NCBI GenBank assembly: GCA_963744005.1 | Contig: CAVURU010000003.1 | Location: 3,472,001-3,536,000, forward strand | From: Palsa-504 sp963744005 | GTDB lineage: Bacteria; Actinomycetota; Actinomycetes; Streptosporangiales; Streptosporangiaceae | Length of the DNA stretch: 64,000 bases | Direction of reading: 5' to 3' | Shown: positions 32,878 to 42,397 of the stretch, piece after piece | Layout: each line of letters opens with the position of its first letter | Position numbering within the stretch: position 1 is the first letter of the stretch | Translations under genes and position numbers: made by a program | The notes under the pieces: model-generated | What the model saw: only the letters and a program-made list of their open reading frames with translations | What the model was told of the DNA's origin: nothing | The model's database searches: none

Positions 32878-33094
32878 CGGCAACCAGCCTGGCCCGGCCC
32901 GGATAAATCGGCGGCCGGGATCGGGCTGGTCCGGGTCGTCAGGCCGGGCGCGCGCCGGGAGCGGGAACCTCGCGGAGCCAGGCCGCGGCTTACGAACACA
33001 TAGTAAAATTACCTTCGATAAAGTGGGATACAGCATTCCCTGAGACCCCCGCTCCCCAGGAGGGCACCGTCCGACCCAGGAATGAGATCGCCGG

Positions 33095-33382
33095 ATGAGC
33101 AATCCGAACGGCACTCAGGCTGTCGACCGGGCGGCCCGGCTGCTGGCCGAGGTGGTGCATTCACCGGACCCGATGACCTTCACCGGGCTGACCGCGGCCA
33201 CCGGGCTGGCCAAGTCGACCACGTCCCGGCTCCTGCTGGCCCTCGAGCGCAACGGGCTGGTCCGCCGGGACGACCGCGGCCGCTTCCTGCCGGGCGAGAT
33301 GTTCGTCAGCTTCGCGTGGCGTGCGGCGGCCGTCCAGGCCGGACGCCCGGCGCCCGGCCGGGCCCGCACCAGGCCGACCTGA
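33095..33382 (+). pseudogene. IclR-type regulator reduced to its DNA-binding domain
   Basis: 95 residues. The N-terminal winged helix is a clear IclR match (AVDRAARLLAEVVHS, GLTAATGLAKSTTSRLLLAL, ERNGLVRRDDRGRFLPGEMF). IclR proteins normally continue for about 170 residues of effector domain. Here the frame ends after AWRAAAVQAGRPAPGRARTR, and none of the other frames carries the missing domain. It may be a pseudogene, or a short protein that still binds DNA. It lies just upstream of the glycogen/trehalose operon in the same direction, so a former regulator of that operon is possible. AT-rich promoter-like DNA is at 33000-33025. Confidence 0.65.
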
Positions 33383-33491
33383 CCGGCGGCTCGCGCGCCT
33401 GCCGGGAGTTCCTGGACCGTTAAGGATCATCCCGTGTGATCGCCGCGGGATGGGAAAGTGTTAAGGACGGAACGCACGTTCATCACGAGGA

Positions 33492-35630
33492 ATGGGGAAC
33501 TTCTTGGCGCCGATCGCCACCTGGCCGGGCGACAGTTATCCACTCGGGTCGACCTATGACGGCGCCGGGACGAATTTCGCGCTGTTCTCGGAGGTCGCCG
33601 AGCGAGTCGAGCTGTGCCTGTTCGACGACGCCGGCCAGGAGAGCCGGGTTGACCTGCGAGAAGTCGACGGCTTCGTCTGGCACGGCTACCTGCCCGGGAT
33701 CAACCCCGGCCAGCGGTACGGCTACCGCGTGCACGGACCCTACAACCCCTCGGCCGGGCAGCGGTGCAACCCGGCGAAGCTCCTCCTCGACCCGTACGCG
33801 AAGGCGATCGACGGCGAGATCAAATGGGGCCAGCCCGTGTTCTCCTACCATTTCGGAAACCCGGACCGGCGCAACAACGCCGACTCCGCGCCGCACGTGC
33901 CGCGCTCGGTCGTGATCAACCCGTACTTCGACTGGGGCCTGGACCGCCCGCCGCGGACCGCGTACCACGAGACCGTCATCTACGAGGCGCATGTGCGCGG
34001 GCTGACCATGGAGCATCCGGTGGTCCCCGATGACCAGCGCGGGACCTACCTCGGCCTGGCCCACCCGGCGATCATCTCGCACCTGCAGCGGCTCGGGGTC
34101 ACCGCCATCGAGCTCATGCCGGTGCACCAGTTCGTCACCGACAACCATCTCAATGACCAGGGCCTGCACAACTACTGGGGCTACAACACCATCGGCTTCT
34201 TCGCCCCGCACAACGGCTACGCGGCCAGCGGCACCCGCGGGCAGCAGGTGCAGGAGTTCAAGACCATGGTCCGGGCCCTGCACGAGGCGGGCATCGAGGT
34301 CATTCTCGACGTGGTGTACAACCACACCGCCGAAGGGAACCACCTGGGCCCGACGCTGTCGTTCCGCGGCATCGACAACGCCGCCTACTACCGGCTGGTC
34401 GACGACGACCGGCGCTACTACATGGACACCACGGGCACCGGGAACAGCCTGCTCATGCGGCACCCGCACGTGCTGCAGATGATCATGGACTCGCTGCGCT
34501 ACTGGGTCATCGACATGCACGTGGACGGGTTCCGGTTCGACCTGGCCGCCGCGCTGGCCCGGCAGTTCCACGAGGTGGACCGGCTGTCCGCGTTCTTCGA
34601 CCTGGTCCAGCAGGACCCAGTGGTATCCCAGGTCAAGCTGATCGCCGAGCCCTGGGACGTCGGTGACGGCGGATACCACGTCGGCAACTTCCCGCCGCTG
34701 TGGAGCGAGTGGAACGGCAAGTACCGGGACACCATCCGGGACTTCTGGCGCGGCCAGCCCGCCACCCTGCCGGAGTTCGCGTCCCGGCTCACCGGCTCCA
34801 GCGACCTGTACCAGCAGGACAGCCGGCGCCCGGTCGCCTCGGTCAACTTCGTCACCGCGCACGACGGCTTCACCCTGCAGGACCTCGTCTCCTACAACCA
34901 CAAGCACAACCAGGCCAACGGCGAGGACAACCGGGACGGCAGTGACGACAACCGGTCCTGGAACTGCGGCGCCGAAGGTCCCACCGACGACAAGGCGGTG
35001 CTGGCCCTGCGGGCCCGGCAGAAGCGCAACTTCCTGACCACGCTGCTGCTGTCCCAGGGCGTGCCGATGCTGCTGGCGGGCGACGAGATGGGACGCACCC
35101 AGCAGGGCAACAACAACGCTTACTGCCAGGACAACGAGATCTCCTGGGTCGACTGGGCGGTCCGGGCCGAGGAGGACACCGAGCTGCTGGACTACGTCCG
35201 CGCGCTCATCCGGCTGCGGGCCGAGCACCCGGTGTTCCGGCGGCGGCGGTTCTTCCGCGGCCAGGCCGGCCGCAGCGGGCGGCCGCGGCTCGGCGACATC
35301 GCCTGGCTCACCCTGACCGGGGAGGAGATGACCGGCCACGACTGGGACGCCGGCTTCGCCAAGTCGCTGACGGTGTTCCTCAACGGCCGGGCCATCACCG
35401 AGCCGGACCGGCGCGGCGGGCGCGTCGCCGACAGCTCCTTCCTGCTGCTGTTCAACGTCAGCGAGGACGACCTGACCTTCACCATCCCGGCCCGCCGTTA
35501 CGGCCAGCGCTGGACCAGGGCACTGGACACGGCCACGCCCGCGACGGACTTCGGCCACGACACCGCCCTCAAGCCGGGAGACGTGATCACGGTGATGAAC
35601 CACTCCGTGCAGGTGCTCCACCGTGTCTGA
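33492..35630 (+). CDS. glgX: Glycogen debranching enzyme GlgX
   Basis: 712 residues. A carbohydrate-binding module 48 (PLGSTYDGAGTNFALFSEVA) precedes a GH13_11 barrel. Signature parts are the family stretch YNTIGFFAPHNGYAA, region I VILDVVYNHTAEGN, nucleophile region VDGFRFDLAAAL, acid/base IAEPWDVGDGGY and VTAHDGFTLQDLVSYNHKHN with the third Asp. It cuts alpha-1,6 branches of limit dextrin, freeing maltooligosaccharides for the next two enzymes. The start is uncertain: GAGGA lies directly before the ATG at 33492. The stop overlaps the treY start by 8 bases, so the three genes form one operon. Confidence 0.95.
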   Translation: MGNFLAPIATWPGDSYPLGSTYDGAGTNFALFSEVAERVELCLFDDAGQESRVDLREVDGFVWHGYLPGINPGQRYGYRVHGPYNPSAGQRCNPAKLLLDPYAKAIDGEIKWGQPVFSYHFGNPDRRNNADSAPHVPRSVVINPYFDWGLDRPPRTAYHETVIYEAHVRGLTMEHPVVPDDQRGTYLGLAHPAIISHLQRLGVTAIELMPVHQFVTDNHLNDQGLHNYWGYNTIGFFAPHNGYAASGTRGQQVQEFKTMVRALHEAGIEVILDVVYNHTAEGNHLGPTLSFRGIDNAAYYRLVDDDRRYYMDTTGTGNSLLMRHPHVLQMIMDSLRYWVIDMHVDGFRFDLAAALARQFHEVDRLSAFFDLVQQDPVVSQVKLIAEPWDVGDGGYHVGNFPPLWSEWNGKYRDTIRDFWRGQPATLPEFASRLTGSSDLYQQDSRRPVASVNFVTAHDGFTLQDLVSYNHKHNQANGEDNRDGSDDNRSWNCGAEGPTDDKAVLALRARQKRNFLTTLLLSQGVPMLLAGDEMGRTQQGNNNAYCQDNEISWVDWAVRAEEDTELLDYVRALIRLRAEHPVFRRRRFFRGQAGRSGRPRLGDIAWLTLTGEEMTGHDWDAGFAKSLTVFLNGRAITEPDRRGGRVADSSFLLLFNVSEDDLTFTIPARRYGQRWTRALDTATPATDFGHDTALKPGDVITVMNHSVQVLHRV

Positions 35631-38157
35631 CCTGGCCTCCGAGGGTCAGGAAGGCCGACGGCGCCCGCAGTCCACCTACCGGCTCCAGCTGCGCTCGGGT
35701 TTCGGGTTCGCCGAGGCGGGAGATCTCGCCGGCTATCTGGCCGACCTCGGCGTGACGCACGTCTACCTGTCGCCGATCCTGCAGGCCAGCCCGGGCTCCG
35801 CGCACGGCTACGACGTGGTGGACCACTCGCGTGTCTCCACCGACCTGGGCGGGGAAGACGCCTTCCGCGCGATGGCCGAGCAGTTCCACCAGCACGGGCT
35901 GGGCATCGTGCTCGACATCGTCCCGAACCACATGGCCCGGCCCACCCCGGAGTCCCTCAACAAGCAGCTGTGGTCGGTACTGTTCGAGGGCCGCGCCTCG
36001 GCGTACGCCCACTGGTTCGACATCGACTGGGACGCGCAAGACGGCAAGATGCTGTTGCCGATCCTGGCCGGCCCGCTGGAGAAGTGCCTGGACGACCTGA
36101 TCATCGACACGGCGCCGAAGAATCCCGGCCACGCCGAGCACCGGGGCCCGGTGCTGCGCTACTTCGACCATGTGCTGCCGCTGCGCGGCGGCGTGGCCGA
36201 CCTGCCGCTCGGCGTCCTGCTGGCCCAGCAGCACTACCAGCTGGCCGACTGGCACGACGCGGCCACCCAGCTCAACTGGCGCCGGTTCTTCGACATCGAC
36301 ACCCTGATCGCCATCCGGGTCGAGGATCCCGACGTGTTCGAGGCCACTCACCAGGTGCCGCTGCGGCTGGCCCGGGAGGGACTGATCGACGGGCTGCGGG
36401 TGGATCATCCCGACGGCCTGGCCGATCCGGCTGGCTACCTGACCCGGCTGGCGGCGGCGAGCGGCGGCCGCTGGGTGGTGGTGGAGAAGATCCTGGCCCG
36501 GGGCGAGGAACTGCCCGCCTGGGACTGCGCGGGCACCACGGGTTACGACATGCTCGCGCTGATCGACGGGCTGTTCCTCGACCCGGCGGGCGAGCGGCCG
36601 CTGACTGCGGCTTACGTCCGCTTCACCGGCGGGAAGCCGGACTTCGCCGAGGTGGCCCGGGACGCCAAGCGCGGTATCGCCGACGCCACGTTCACCGCCG
36701 AGCTGTCCCGGCTGACCCGGCTGTTCGCCCGGGCCGGCTTCCCGGCCCTGGCCGGGACCGGCGAGGGCGACCTGCATGACGTGCTGGTCGAGCTGCTGGC
36801 CGCGTTCGGCGTGTACCGGGCCTACGTGACCCCGGGCGAGCCGCCACCCGAGGCCGCCTCGGCGGTGTTCGCCGCCGCGGCCGCTGCGGCCCGCGACGAG
36901 CTGGACTCCCGGCTGCACGCCGCGCTGGACGCGGTGTGCGCGGCCGTGCTAGGCGTCGGCGGGACGTCCGGGGACGCGGACCAGCAGGCGGCCCGCGACG
37001 AGCTGGTCGTGCGGTTCGGCCAGACCACCGGCCCGGTGGTGGCCAAGGGGGTCGAGGACACCGCGTTCTACCGCTGGCCGCGCCTGACGGCGCTCAACGA
37101 GGTGGGCGGTGACCCGGACCTGTTCGGGGCCAGCCCGGCGGAGTTCCACGCGGCTGCGGCCCGGCTGGCCGACCGCTGGCCGGCCACCATGACCACCTTG
37201 TCGACCCACGACACCAAGCGCCAGGAGGACGTGCGGGCCCGGCTGGCCGTGCTGGCCGAGTGGCCGGAGGACTGGGCTCACAAGGTGGCCGAATGGCATG
37301 GCCTGGCCGTCTGGCTCACGGACGGCGCGGCCGCCCAGGCCACCGAGCGGGCGCCCGAGCCCGACCTGGAGTACCTGCTGTGGCAGACCGTGACCGGCGG
37401 GTGGCTGCTGGGCGAGGACCGGCTGCGCTCCTACCTCGACAAGGCGATGCACGAAGCCAAGACGCGGACCTCGTGGACGGTGCGTGACCCGGGCTACGAG
37501 CAGGCCGTGCTGGGCCTGGCCGACGCCATCCTGGCTGATCCGGAGCGGGTCGCGGGCATCGCCGAGTTCGTGGCCCGGATCGCGCCGGACGCCCGGGTGA
37601 ACTCCCTCGGCGCCAAGCTGGTCCAGCTCACCATGCCCGGGGTCCCGGACGTCTACCAGGGCTGCGAGCTGACCGGGCTGTCGCTGGTGGATCCGGACAA
37701 CCGTCGTCCGGTCGACTACCATCGTCGCCGGAGGCTGCTGGCCGCCATCCGGGACGGCCAGGAGGTCGTCGGCCTGGACGCGGAAAAGCTGCTGGTCACC
37801 ACCCGTGCGCTGCACCTGCGCCGGGACCACCCCGAATGGTTTTCCGGCCGTTACGGGCCGCTGGCGGCGGAGGGCCCGGCGGCCGAGCACGCCGTGGCCT
37901 TCCAGCGCGGCGATCAGGCGGTCACCGTCGTCACCCGGCTCCCCGCGGGCTTGCGCCGGCGCGGCGGCTGGGCCGACACGACCCTGCCGCTGCCCCGGCT
38001 GCACTGGCGGGACGTGCTGACCGGGGCCCGGCACGCCGGGCTGCGGCCGCTGCTGTCGGACCTGACCCGGTGGCTCCCGGTCGCGCTGCTGGTCCCGGAA
38101 GAGGTCTACCTGGCGGAGCGGGACCAGGAGCGGCTCGCGGGCGAGTCCGCCCGATGA
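35623..38157 (+). CDS. treY: Maltooligosyl trehalose synthase TreY
   Basis: 844 residues, GTG start inside the end of glgX. It isomerises the reducing-end alpha-1,4 bond of maltooligosaccharides to alpha,alpha-1,1. GH13_26 features: PQSTYRLQLRSGFGFAEAGD, ILQASPGSAHGYDVVDHSRV, IVLDIVPNHMA, nucleophile region GLRVDHPDGLADP, acid VVEKILARGEELP, and the Asp of TLSTHDTKRQEDVRARLAVL. The long inserted subdomains explain the size. It overlaps treZ by four bases (ATGA), so translation is coupled. Full length, no frame problems. Confidence 0.95.
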   Translation: MSDLASEGQEGRRRPQSTYRLQLRSGFGFAEAGDLAGYLADLGVTHVYLSPILQASPGSAHGYDVVDHSRVSTDLGGEDAFRAMAEQFHQHGLGIVLDIVPNHMARPTPESLNKQLWSVLFEGRASAYAHWFDIDWDAQDGKMLLPILAGPLEKCLDDLIIDTAPKNPGHAEHRGPVLRYFDHVLPLRGGVADLPLGVLLAQQHYQLADWHDAATQLNWRRFFDIDTLIAIRVEDPDVFEATHQVPLRLAREGLIDGLRVDHPDGLADPAGYLTRLAAASGGRWVVVEKILARGEELPAWDCAGTTGYDMLALIDGLFLDPAGERPLTAAYVRFTGGKPDFAEVARDAKRGIADATFTAELSRLTRLFARAGFPALAGTGEGDLHDVLVELLAAFGVYRAYVTPGEPPPEAASAVFAAAAAAARDELDSRLHAALDAVCAAVLGVGGTSGDADQQAARDELVVRFGQTTGPVVAKGVEDTAFYRWPRLTALNEVGGDPDLFGASPAEFHAAAARLADRWPATMTTLSTHDTKRQEDVRARLAVLAEWPEDWAHKVAEWHGLAVWLTDGAAAQATERAPEPDLEYLLWQTVTGGWLLGEDRLRSYLDKAMHEAKTRTSWTVRDPGYEQAVLGLADAILADPERVAGIAEFVARIAPDARVNSLGAKLVQLTMPGVPDVYQGCELTGLSLVDPDNRRPVDYHRRRRLLAAIRDGQEVVGLDAEKLLVTTRALHLRRDHPEWFSGRYGPLAAEGPAAEHAVAFQRGDQAVTVVTRLPAGLRRRGGWADTTLPLPRLHWRDVLTGARHAGLRPLLSDLTRWLPVALLVPEEVYLAERDQERLAGESAR

Positions 38158-39956
38158 CCGCGTTCTGTGTCTGGGCCCCGGCCGCGGCCCGGGCCGAGGT
38201 GGAGGTGGCCGGCCAGCGCCATCCGATGGCCCGCGACGACGCCGGGCCAGCGGGCTGGTGGAGCGCGGAGGTGCCCGGCCCGGCCACCGGGGTTGACTAC
38301 GGTTTCCGGCTGGACGACGGTGAGCTGCTGCCCGATCCGCGGTCACCGCGGCAGCCGGACGGGATCACCGGCCTGAGCCGGAGCTACGATCATTCCGCGT
38401 TCGGCTGGACCGACCACCGCTGGCGCGGCGGCCCGCTGGCCGGGATGGTCATCTACGAGCTGCACGTCGGCACGTTCACCGCCGACGGCACTTTCGACGC
38501 GGCCATCGGGCGGCTGGACCACCTGATCCAGCTGGGCGTGCGCGCGGTGGAGCTGATGCCGGTCGCGGCGTTTCCCGGCCGGCACGGCTGGGGCTACGAC
38601 GGGATCCTGCTGTGGGCCGTGCACGAGCCGTACGGCGGCCCGGACGGGCTGAAGCGGTTCGTGGACGCCTGCCACGCGCGCGGGCTGGCCGTCCTGCTCG
38701 ACGTGGTCTACAACCACGTGGGCATCGGGAACCGGCTGGCCGACTTCGGGCCCTACTTCACCGAGGCGCACGTGACCCCGTGGGGACCGGCGGTGAACCT
38801 GGACCAGCCCGGGTCTGATGAGGTCCGCGCCTACCTCATCAGCAACGCGCTGATGTGGCTGCGCGACTACCACCTGGACGGCCTGCGGCTGGATGCGGTG
38901 CACGCCCTGGAAGACCACCGTGCGCGGCATTTCCTGGAGGAGCTCGCGGCCCGGGTCGAGGCACTCGCGGCCCAGCTGAACCGGGAGCTGGTCCTGGTGG
39001 CCGAGTCCGACCTGAACGATCCCCGCCTCGTCACCTCCCGCGAGGCGGGCGGCTACGGGCTGACCGGCCAGTGGAGCGATGACTTCCACCACGCCGTGCA
39101 CTCGGCGGTCACCGGCGAGCGGCAGGGTTACTACGGCGACTTCGGGTCGATGGCCGCGCTGGCCAAGACCTACACCAAGGTGTTCTTCCACGACGGGACC
39201 TGGTCCAGCTTCCGCGGCCGGGGCCACGGGCGGCCGGTGGACGTGTTCCGGGTGCCGGCCTACCGGTTCCTGGGCTACATCCAGGATCACGACCAGGTCG
39301 GCAACCGGGCCACCGGCGACCGGATCGCCGCCGCCCTGCCCGGCGCCCTGGTCAAGGTGGCGGCCGGCCTGGTGCTGACCAGCCCGTTCACTCCGATGCT
39401 GTTCATGGGCGAGGAGTGGGGAGCCGACACCCCGTGGCAGTACTTCACGGACCACATCGAGCCCTGGCTGGCCAAGGCGGTGGCCGAGGGCCGCAAGGCG
39501 GAGTTCGCCGAGCACGGCTGGGCCGCCGCCGAGATCCCGGACCCGCAGGATGAGGCGACCTTCGAGCGCTCCCGGCTGGACTGGAGCCAGCCCGGCCGGG
39601 AGCCGCACGCCGGGATCCTGGCCTGGTACCGGGAGCTGATCGCGCTGCGGCGGGCTCGCCCGGAGCTGACCGATCCCCGGCTCGCCTGCCTGCGGGCCGA
39701 CTTCGACGAGGAGGCCCGCTGGCTGCTGGTCCGCCGCGGAGCGCTGCGGGTGGCGGCCAATCTCGGTCCCGGGCCGGTCCGGCTCGCGCTCGGGCGGGCC
39801 GGCCACCGCGGTACTCGCGGCGTCCGGCCCGGACGTCACCATCGAGCAGGACACGGTCACCGTCCCGGCGGCCGCCTTCGCCGTCGTCGAGACGCGGCCG
39901 GGGCCCGGACCGGAACATGCCTCAAGCTGACGCGGCCGGGTAGTCCGGCAGGGTGA
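38154..39956 (+). CDS. treZ: Maltooligosyl trehalose trehalohydrolase TreZ, frameshifted tail
   Basis: 600 residues as read. It releases trehalose from the product of TreY. GH13_10 parts: CBM48 start MTAFCVWAPAAARAEVEV, IYELHVGTFTADGTFDAAI, GYDGILLWAVHEPYGGPDGL, LLDVVYNHVGIGN, nucleophile DGLRLDAVHALEDH, acid VLVAESDLNDPRL, Asp in YIQDHDQVGNRATGD. Near 39800 one extra base shifts the last 45 codons into an Arg-rich tail. In the other frame the normal beta-strand ending (AASGPDVTIEQDTVTVPAAA) runs to a stop at 39928-39930. The catalytic barrel is intact, so activity may persist. Confidence 0.9.
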   Translation: MTAFCVWAPAAARAEVEVAGQRHPMARDDAGPAGWWSAEVPGPATGVDYGFRLDDGELLPDPRSPRQPDGITGLSRSYDHSAFGWTDHRWRGGPLAGMVIYELHVGTFTADGTFDAAIGRLDHLIQLGVRAVELMPVAAFPGRHGWGYDGILLWAVHEPYGGPDGLKRFVDACHARGLAVLLDVVYNHVGIGNRLADFGPYFTEAHVTPWGPAVNLDQPGSDEVRAYLISNALMWLRDYHLDGLRLDAVHALEDHRARHFLEELAARVEALAAQLNRELVLVAESDLNDPRLVTSREAGGYGLTGQWSDDFHHAVHSAVTGERQGYYGDFGSMAALAKTYTKVFFHDGTWSSFRGRGHGRPVDVFRVPAYRFLGYIQDHDQVGNRATGDRIAAALPGALVKVAAGLVLTSPFTPMLFMGEEWGADTPWQYFTDHIEPWLAKAVAEGRKAEFAEHGWAAAEIPDPQDEATFERSRLDWSQPGREPHAGILAWYRELIALRRARPELTDPRLACLRADFDEEARWLLVRRGALRVAANLGPGPVRLALGRAGHRGTRGVRPGRHHRAGHGHRPGGRLRRRRDAAGARTGTCLKLTRPGSPAG

Positions 39957-41121
39957 TGGCCGCCGCGGTCCGGGTCGACACGTAGCGGATCAGCTTCCGG
40001 GTGGGCAGGTGACGCAGCACGTGGAAGAAACGGTCCCGGCGGCGGATGTCCCGCTCGGTCCGCGGGGCCAGGAAATCCCGCCCGCCGCGGGCCTGCTTCT
40101 GCCCGCGGGCCACGTAGGGCCGCAGCAGCCGTTCGTACCGGCCGAACGCGGCCTGGTAGTCACCGTCCGCCGCGGCCAGCTCGCCGGCCAGGACGTAGGC
40201 GGCGACCACGGCCGTGCCGGTGCCGTTCCCGCCGGGCCCGGCGGCGTAGCCGGCGTCGCCGATGAGGGCCGTCCGCCCCGCCGACCAGCGGTCGAGATGC
40301 ACCTGGCTGACCGAGTCGAAGTAGAAGTCGTCCGCCGTCTTCATCTGGCCGAGCAGCTCGGGCACGTGCCAGCCCATCCCGTCGAAGGCCCGGGCCAGGA
40401 GGGCCTGCTGGGCCGCCGTGTCCCGGTCAGCGGCACCGGCCTCGAGCTCGCCGTCCGCCGCGAAGAAGAACTGGGCCACCGCCCGCCCGGCCTGGCCGGA
40501 GCTGAACACGGCGGCCGTGCGGCCGGGCGCGCTGTGCAGTAGCCCGGAATGATCGAGCCCGAAGGACCCGGACACGCTGAAGATCGACACGTACAGGCCC
40601 AGGTCATGCACGGGCGCGGGCTGATCGGTGAAGGCGAGGCGGCGGACGGCCGAGTGCAGGCCGTCGGCCCCGATGACCAGGTCGAAGACGCGCGGCGCCG
40701 CATGGCAGAAGGTCACCCGGACGCCGCCGGGCTGCTGCTGCAGCCCGGTGATCGAGTCGCCGAACAGGTACTCGGTGCCGTCCCGGGTCGCCTCGTAGAG
40801 GATCCGGCCCAGATCACCGCGGAGGATCTCCACGTCACCGGCGAAGATCTCGGCTGGCATCGACGCCGCCGCGGTGCCGTCGGCCCGGACGTAGGTGGTC
40901 GTGGTGAGGTGCGTCTGCTGTGCCCTGATCTGGTCCAGCAGGCCCATCCGGGCCAGCACGGACAGGTGGGCTGTGCCGCGGAAGTCCACCGCGTAACCGC
41001 CGCCGCGGGACCGGGGCGCACGCTCGATGACCGTCGGGCGGAACCCGTAACGGCGAAGCCAGTAGGCCAGGGCCGGGCCGGCCACGCTCGCCCCGGAGAT
41101 CAGGATGTTCTGGTTGTCCAT
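39922..41121 (-). CDS. FAD-dependent monooxygenase (PHBH/PheA-like)
   Basis: 399 residues from the ATG at 41121. FAD-binding motifs are ILISGASVAGPALAYWLRRY (a GxGxxG variant with Ser-Val), FDLVIGADGLHSAVRRL (DG motif) and RTALIGDAGYAAGPGGNGTG (GD motif). These flavoenzymes hydroxylate aromatic compounds or drugs with NAD(P)H and oxygen; TetX-like and rifampicin-type monooxygenases belong to the same superfamily. The TetR gene is divergent, with operator-like repeats between, a typical inducible detoxification pair. The 3' end overlaps the convergent treZ tail. Confidence 0.85.
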   Translation of the reverse strand: MDNQNILISGASVAGPALAYWLRRYGFRPTVIERAPRSRGGGYAVDFRGTAHLSVLARMGLLDQIRAQQTHLTTTTYVRADGTAAASMPAEIFAGDVEILRGDLGRILYEATRDGTEYLFGDSITGLQQQPGGVRVTFCHAAPRVFDLVIGADGLHSAVRRLAFTDQPAPVHDLGLYVSIFSVSGSFGLDHSGLLHSAPGRTAAVFSSGQAGRAVAQFFFAADGELEAGAADRDTAAQQALLARAFDGMGWHVPELLGQMKTADDFYFDSVSQVHLDRWSAGRTALIGDAGYAAGPGGNGTGTAVVAAYVLAGELAAADGDYQAAFGRYERLLRPYVARGQKQARGGRDFLAPRTERDIRRRDRFFHVLRHLPTRKLIRYVSTRTAAAITLPDYPAASA

Positions 41122-41130
41122 GCCGGCATC

Positions 41131-41168
41131 ATACAAATGTCTAATACATACGTATAGAACGCTTGTAT
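41131..41168. promoter_or_regulatory. Operator-like dyad between monooxygenase and TetR genes
   Basis: ATACAA (41131-41136) and TTGTAT (41163-41168) flank an inner near-palindrome centred on TACGTA (ctaatacatacgtatag, 41141-41157). This is the only AT-rich DNA in the region and sits in the 69-base gap between divergent starts. Likely TetR binding and promoter overlap. Confidence 0.55.
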
Positions 41169-41190
41169 AGATAGTTGCTAGGCTCCGGTC

Positions 41191-41775
41191 ATGAGCCACC
41201 GCGAGGACCTGCTGGACGGCGCCGTCACCTGCCTGCGGGAGAAGGGCTACGCCCAGACCACAGCCCGGGACATCGTGGCGGCCTCCGGGACCAACCTGGC
41301 CTCCATCGGCTACCACTACGGTTCGCTGAAGGCCCTGCTCAACGCGGCGGTGCTCAAGGCCCTGGATGACTTCGGCGAGCAGATGGCCCAGGCCATGAGC
41401 GCCGCCGACGCCGCCGCCACCCCGCTGGAGCGCTTCGAGCGCTTCTGGGCCGAGGTCATCGACTCGTTCGCGACCAGCCGCGAGGTGTGGCTGGCTACGT
41501 TCGACATCTTCGCCGTGGCCCAGCGGGACCACGAGCTGCGCGCCGCGGTGGCCGACGGTATTGAAGACGCCCGGGCGCTGTGGGCGCAGATGCTGTACGG
41601 CGTGGACCCCGCCGACTCCCGCCGCGCCCGGGCGGTGGGATCGGTGCACCAGGCGCTGGTCAGCGGGGTCCTGGTGCAGTGGCTGCTCGATCCGGACCGG
41701 GCCCCGTCGCCCGCCGACCTGGCCCGGGCCATGGGGGACATCGCCACCCGGATCGCCCCCGCGGCCTCCGCCTAG
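41191..41775 (+). CDS. TetR-family transcriptional regulator
   Basis: 194 residues. The N-terminal helix-turn-helix is AQTTARDIVAASGTNLASIG followed by YHYGSLKALL. The C-terminal ligand and dimer domain (about 75-190) is intact and helical (SREVWLATFDIFAVAQRDHE). It most probably represses itself and the divergent FAD monooxygenase, released by the enzyme's substrate. Strong G/C third positions, backbone-like. No frame breaks. Confidence 0.9.
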   Translation: MSHREDLLDGAVTCLREKGYAQTTARDIVAASGTNLASIGYHYGSLKALLNAAVLKALDDFGEQMAQAMSAADAAATPLERFERFWAEVIDSFATSREVWLATFDIFAVAQRDHELRAAVADGIEDARALWAQMLYGVDPADSRRARAVGSVHQALVSGVLVQWLLDPDRAPSPADLARAMGDIATRIAPAASA

Positions 41776-41982
41776 CCGTTCCACGTGAATCGCCCGGGAG
41801 CCGCCGGTGCGAGCGCGACGGCATTACCGACTGGTGACGGGGCGTCCCGGGGCTGAACCCCGCGGCCGGCAGGCCCGTCTTTCGGGGTAGTGGCCCGTGC
41901 CGCGGCCGCTGCGTCATCACCGCCTTCTTTCGCATCGGCCGCGGCGCTGGTCCAGGCCCTCTCCGGAAAGGCGGGTGATGAG

Positions 41983-42333
41983 ATGGCACCGAACGGGCAG
42001 GCCGCCTGCCCCTGCTGCATCCGGCACGCGGAGACGGTGCTGGCCGCGGCGCGCAGGCGGATGGCCGCCGCGCTCGCGGTGGCCCTGATCACGGTCCTGG
42101 ACATCGCGAGCCTGTCCGGCCGCCCGGCCCGGGCGCAGCCTGCGGCGAACGCCGCCGCGGCGCCCGGGGCCTGGACCGGCCCGGCGGCCCGCATCGCCCT
42201 GATCGCCATCGCCCTGATCGCCCTGGCCGCGTTCGCTGTCCTGCCCGGCCTGACCCGGGCGGCCCGCCGCCGGGCGGGTGCCCGCGACTGGCGGGCCCGG
42301 CCAGCGGGCCGCGACGCCTCGGCCGCGGGTTAA
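41983..42333 (+). CDS. Small two-span membrane protein, hypothetical
   Basis: 116 residues from the ATG at 41983. A CPCC motif near the N-terminus (residues 10-13) precedes a first hydrophobic segment (MAAALAVALITVLDIASL). A periplasmic Ala/Pro loop and a second segment (IALIAIALIALAAFAVLPGL) follow, then an Arg-rich cytosolic tail. No family recognised. An upstream in-frame start at 41890 is possible. It precedes the HerA-like ATPase by 64 bases on the same strand. Alanine-rich frames arise easily in such DNA, so confidence is limited. Confidence 0.4.
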   Translation: MAPNGQAACPCCIRHAETVLAAARRRMAAALAVALITVLDIASLSGRPARAQPAANAAAAPGAWTGPAARIALIAIALIALAAFAVLPGLTRAARRRAGARDWRARPAGRDASAAG

Positions 42334-42397
42334 GGTACCCGTGTCGGGATGTAGCAAATTGGTGGAAACGCAGCATGCCTTCGGCCAGGGTGAAGCC

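Noticed and set aside
33483..39860. Very long minus-strand open frames opposite glgX, treY and treZ
   Set aside because: They are antisense shadows caused by G/C third positions; they have no family motifs, and the plus-strand genes carry complete catalytic motifs.
42340..42397. tRNA-like string (tagcaaattggtggaaacgcagc) before the HerA-like gene
   Set aside because: Resembles a tRNA D-arm by eye, but no acceptor, anticodon or T-arm pairing can be built around it.
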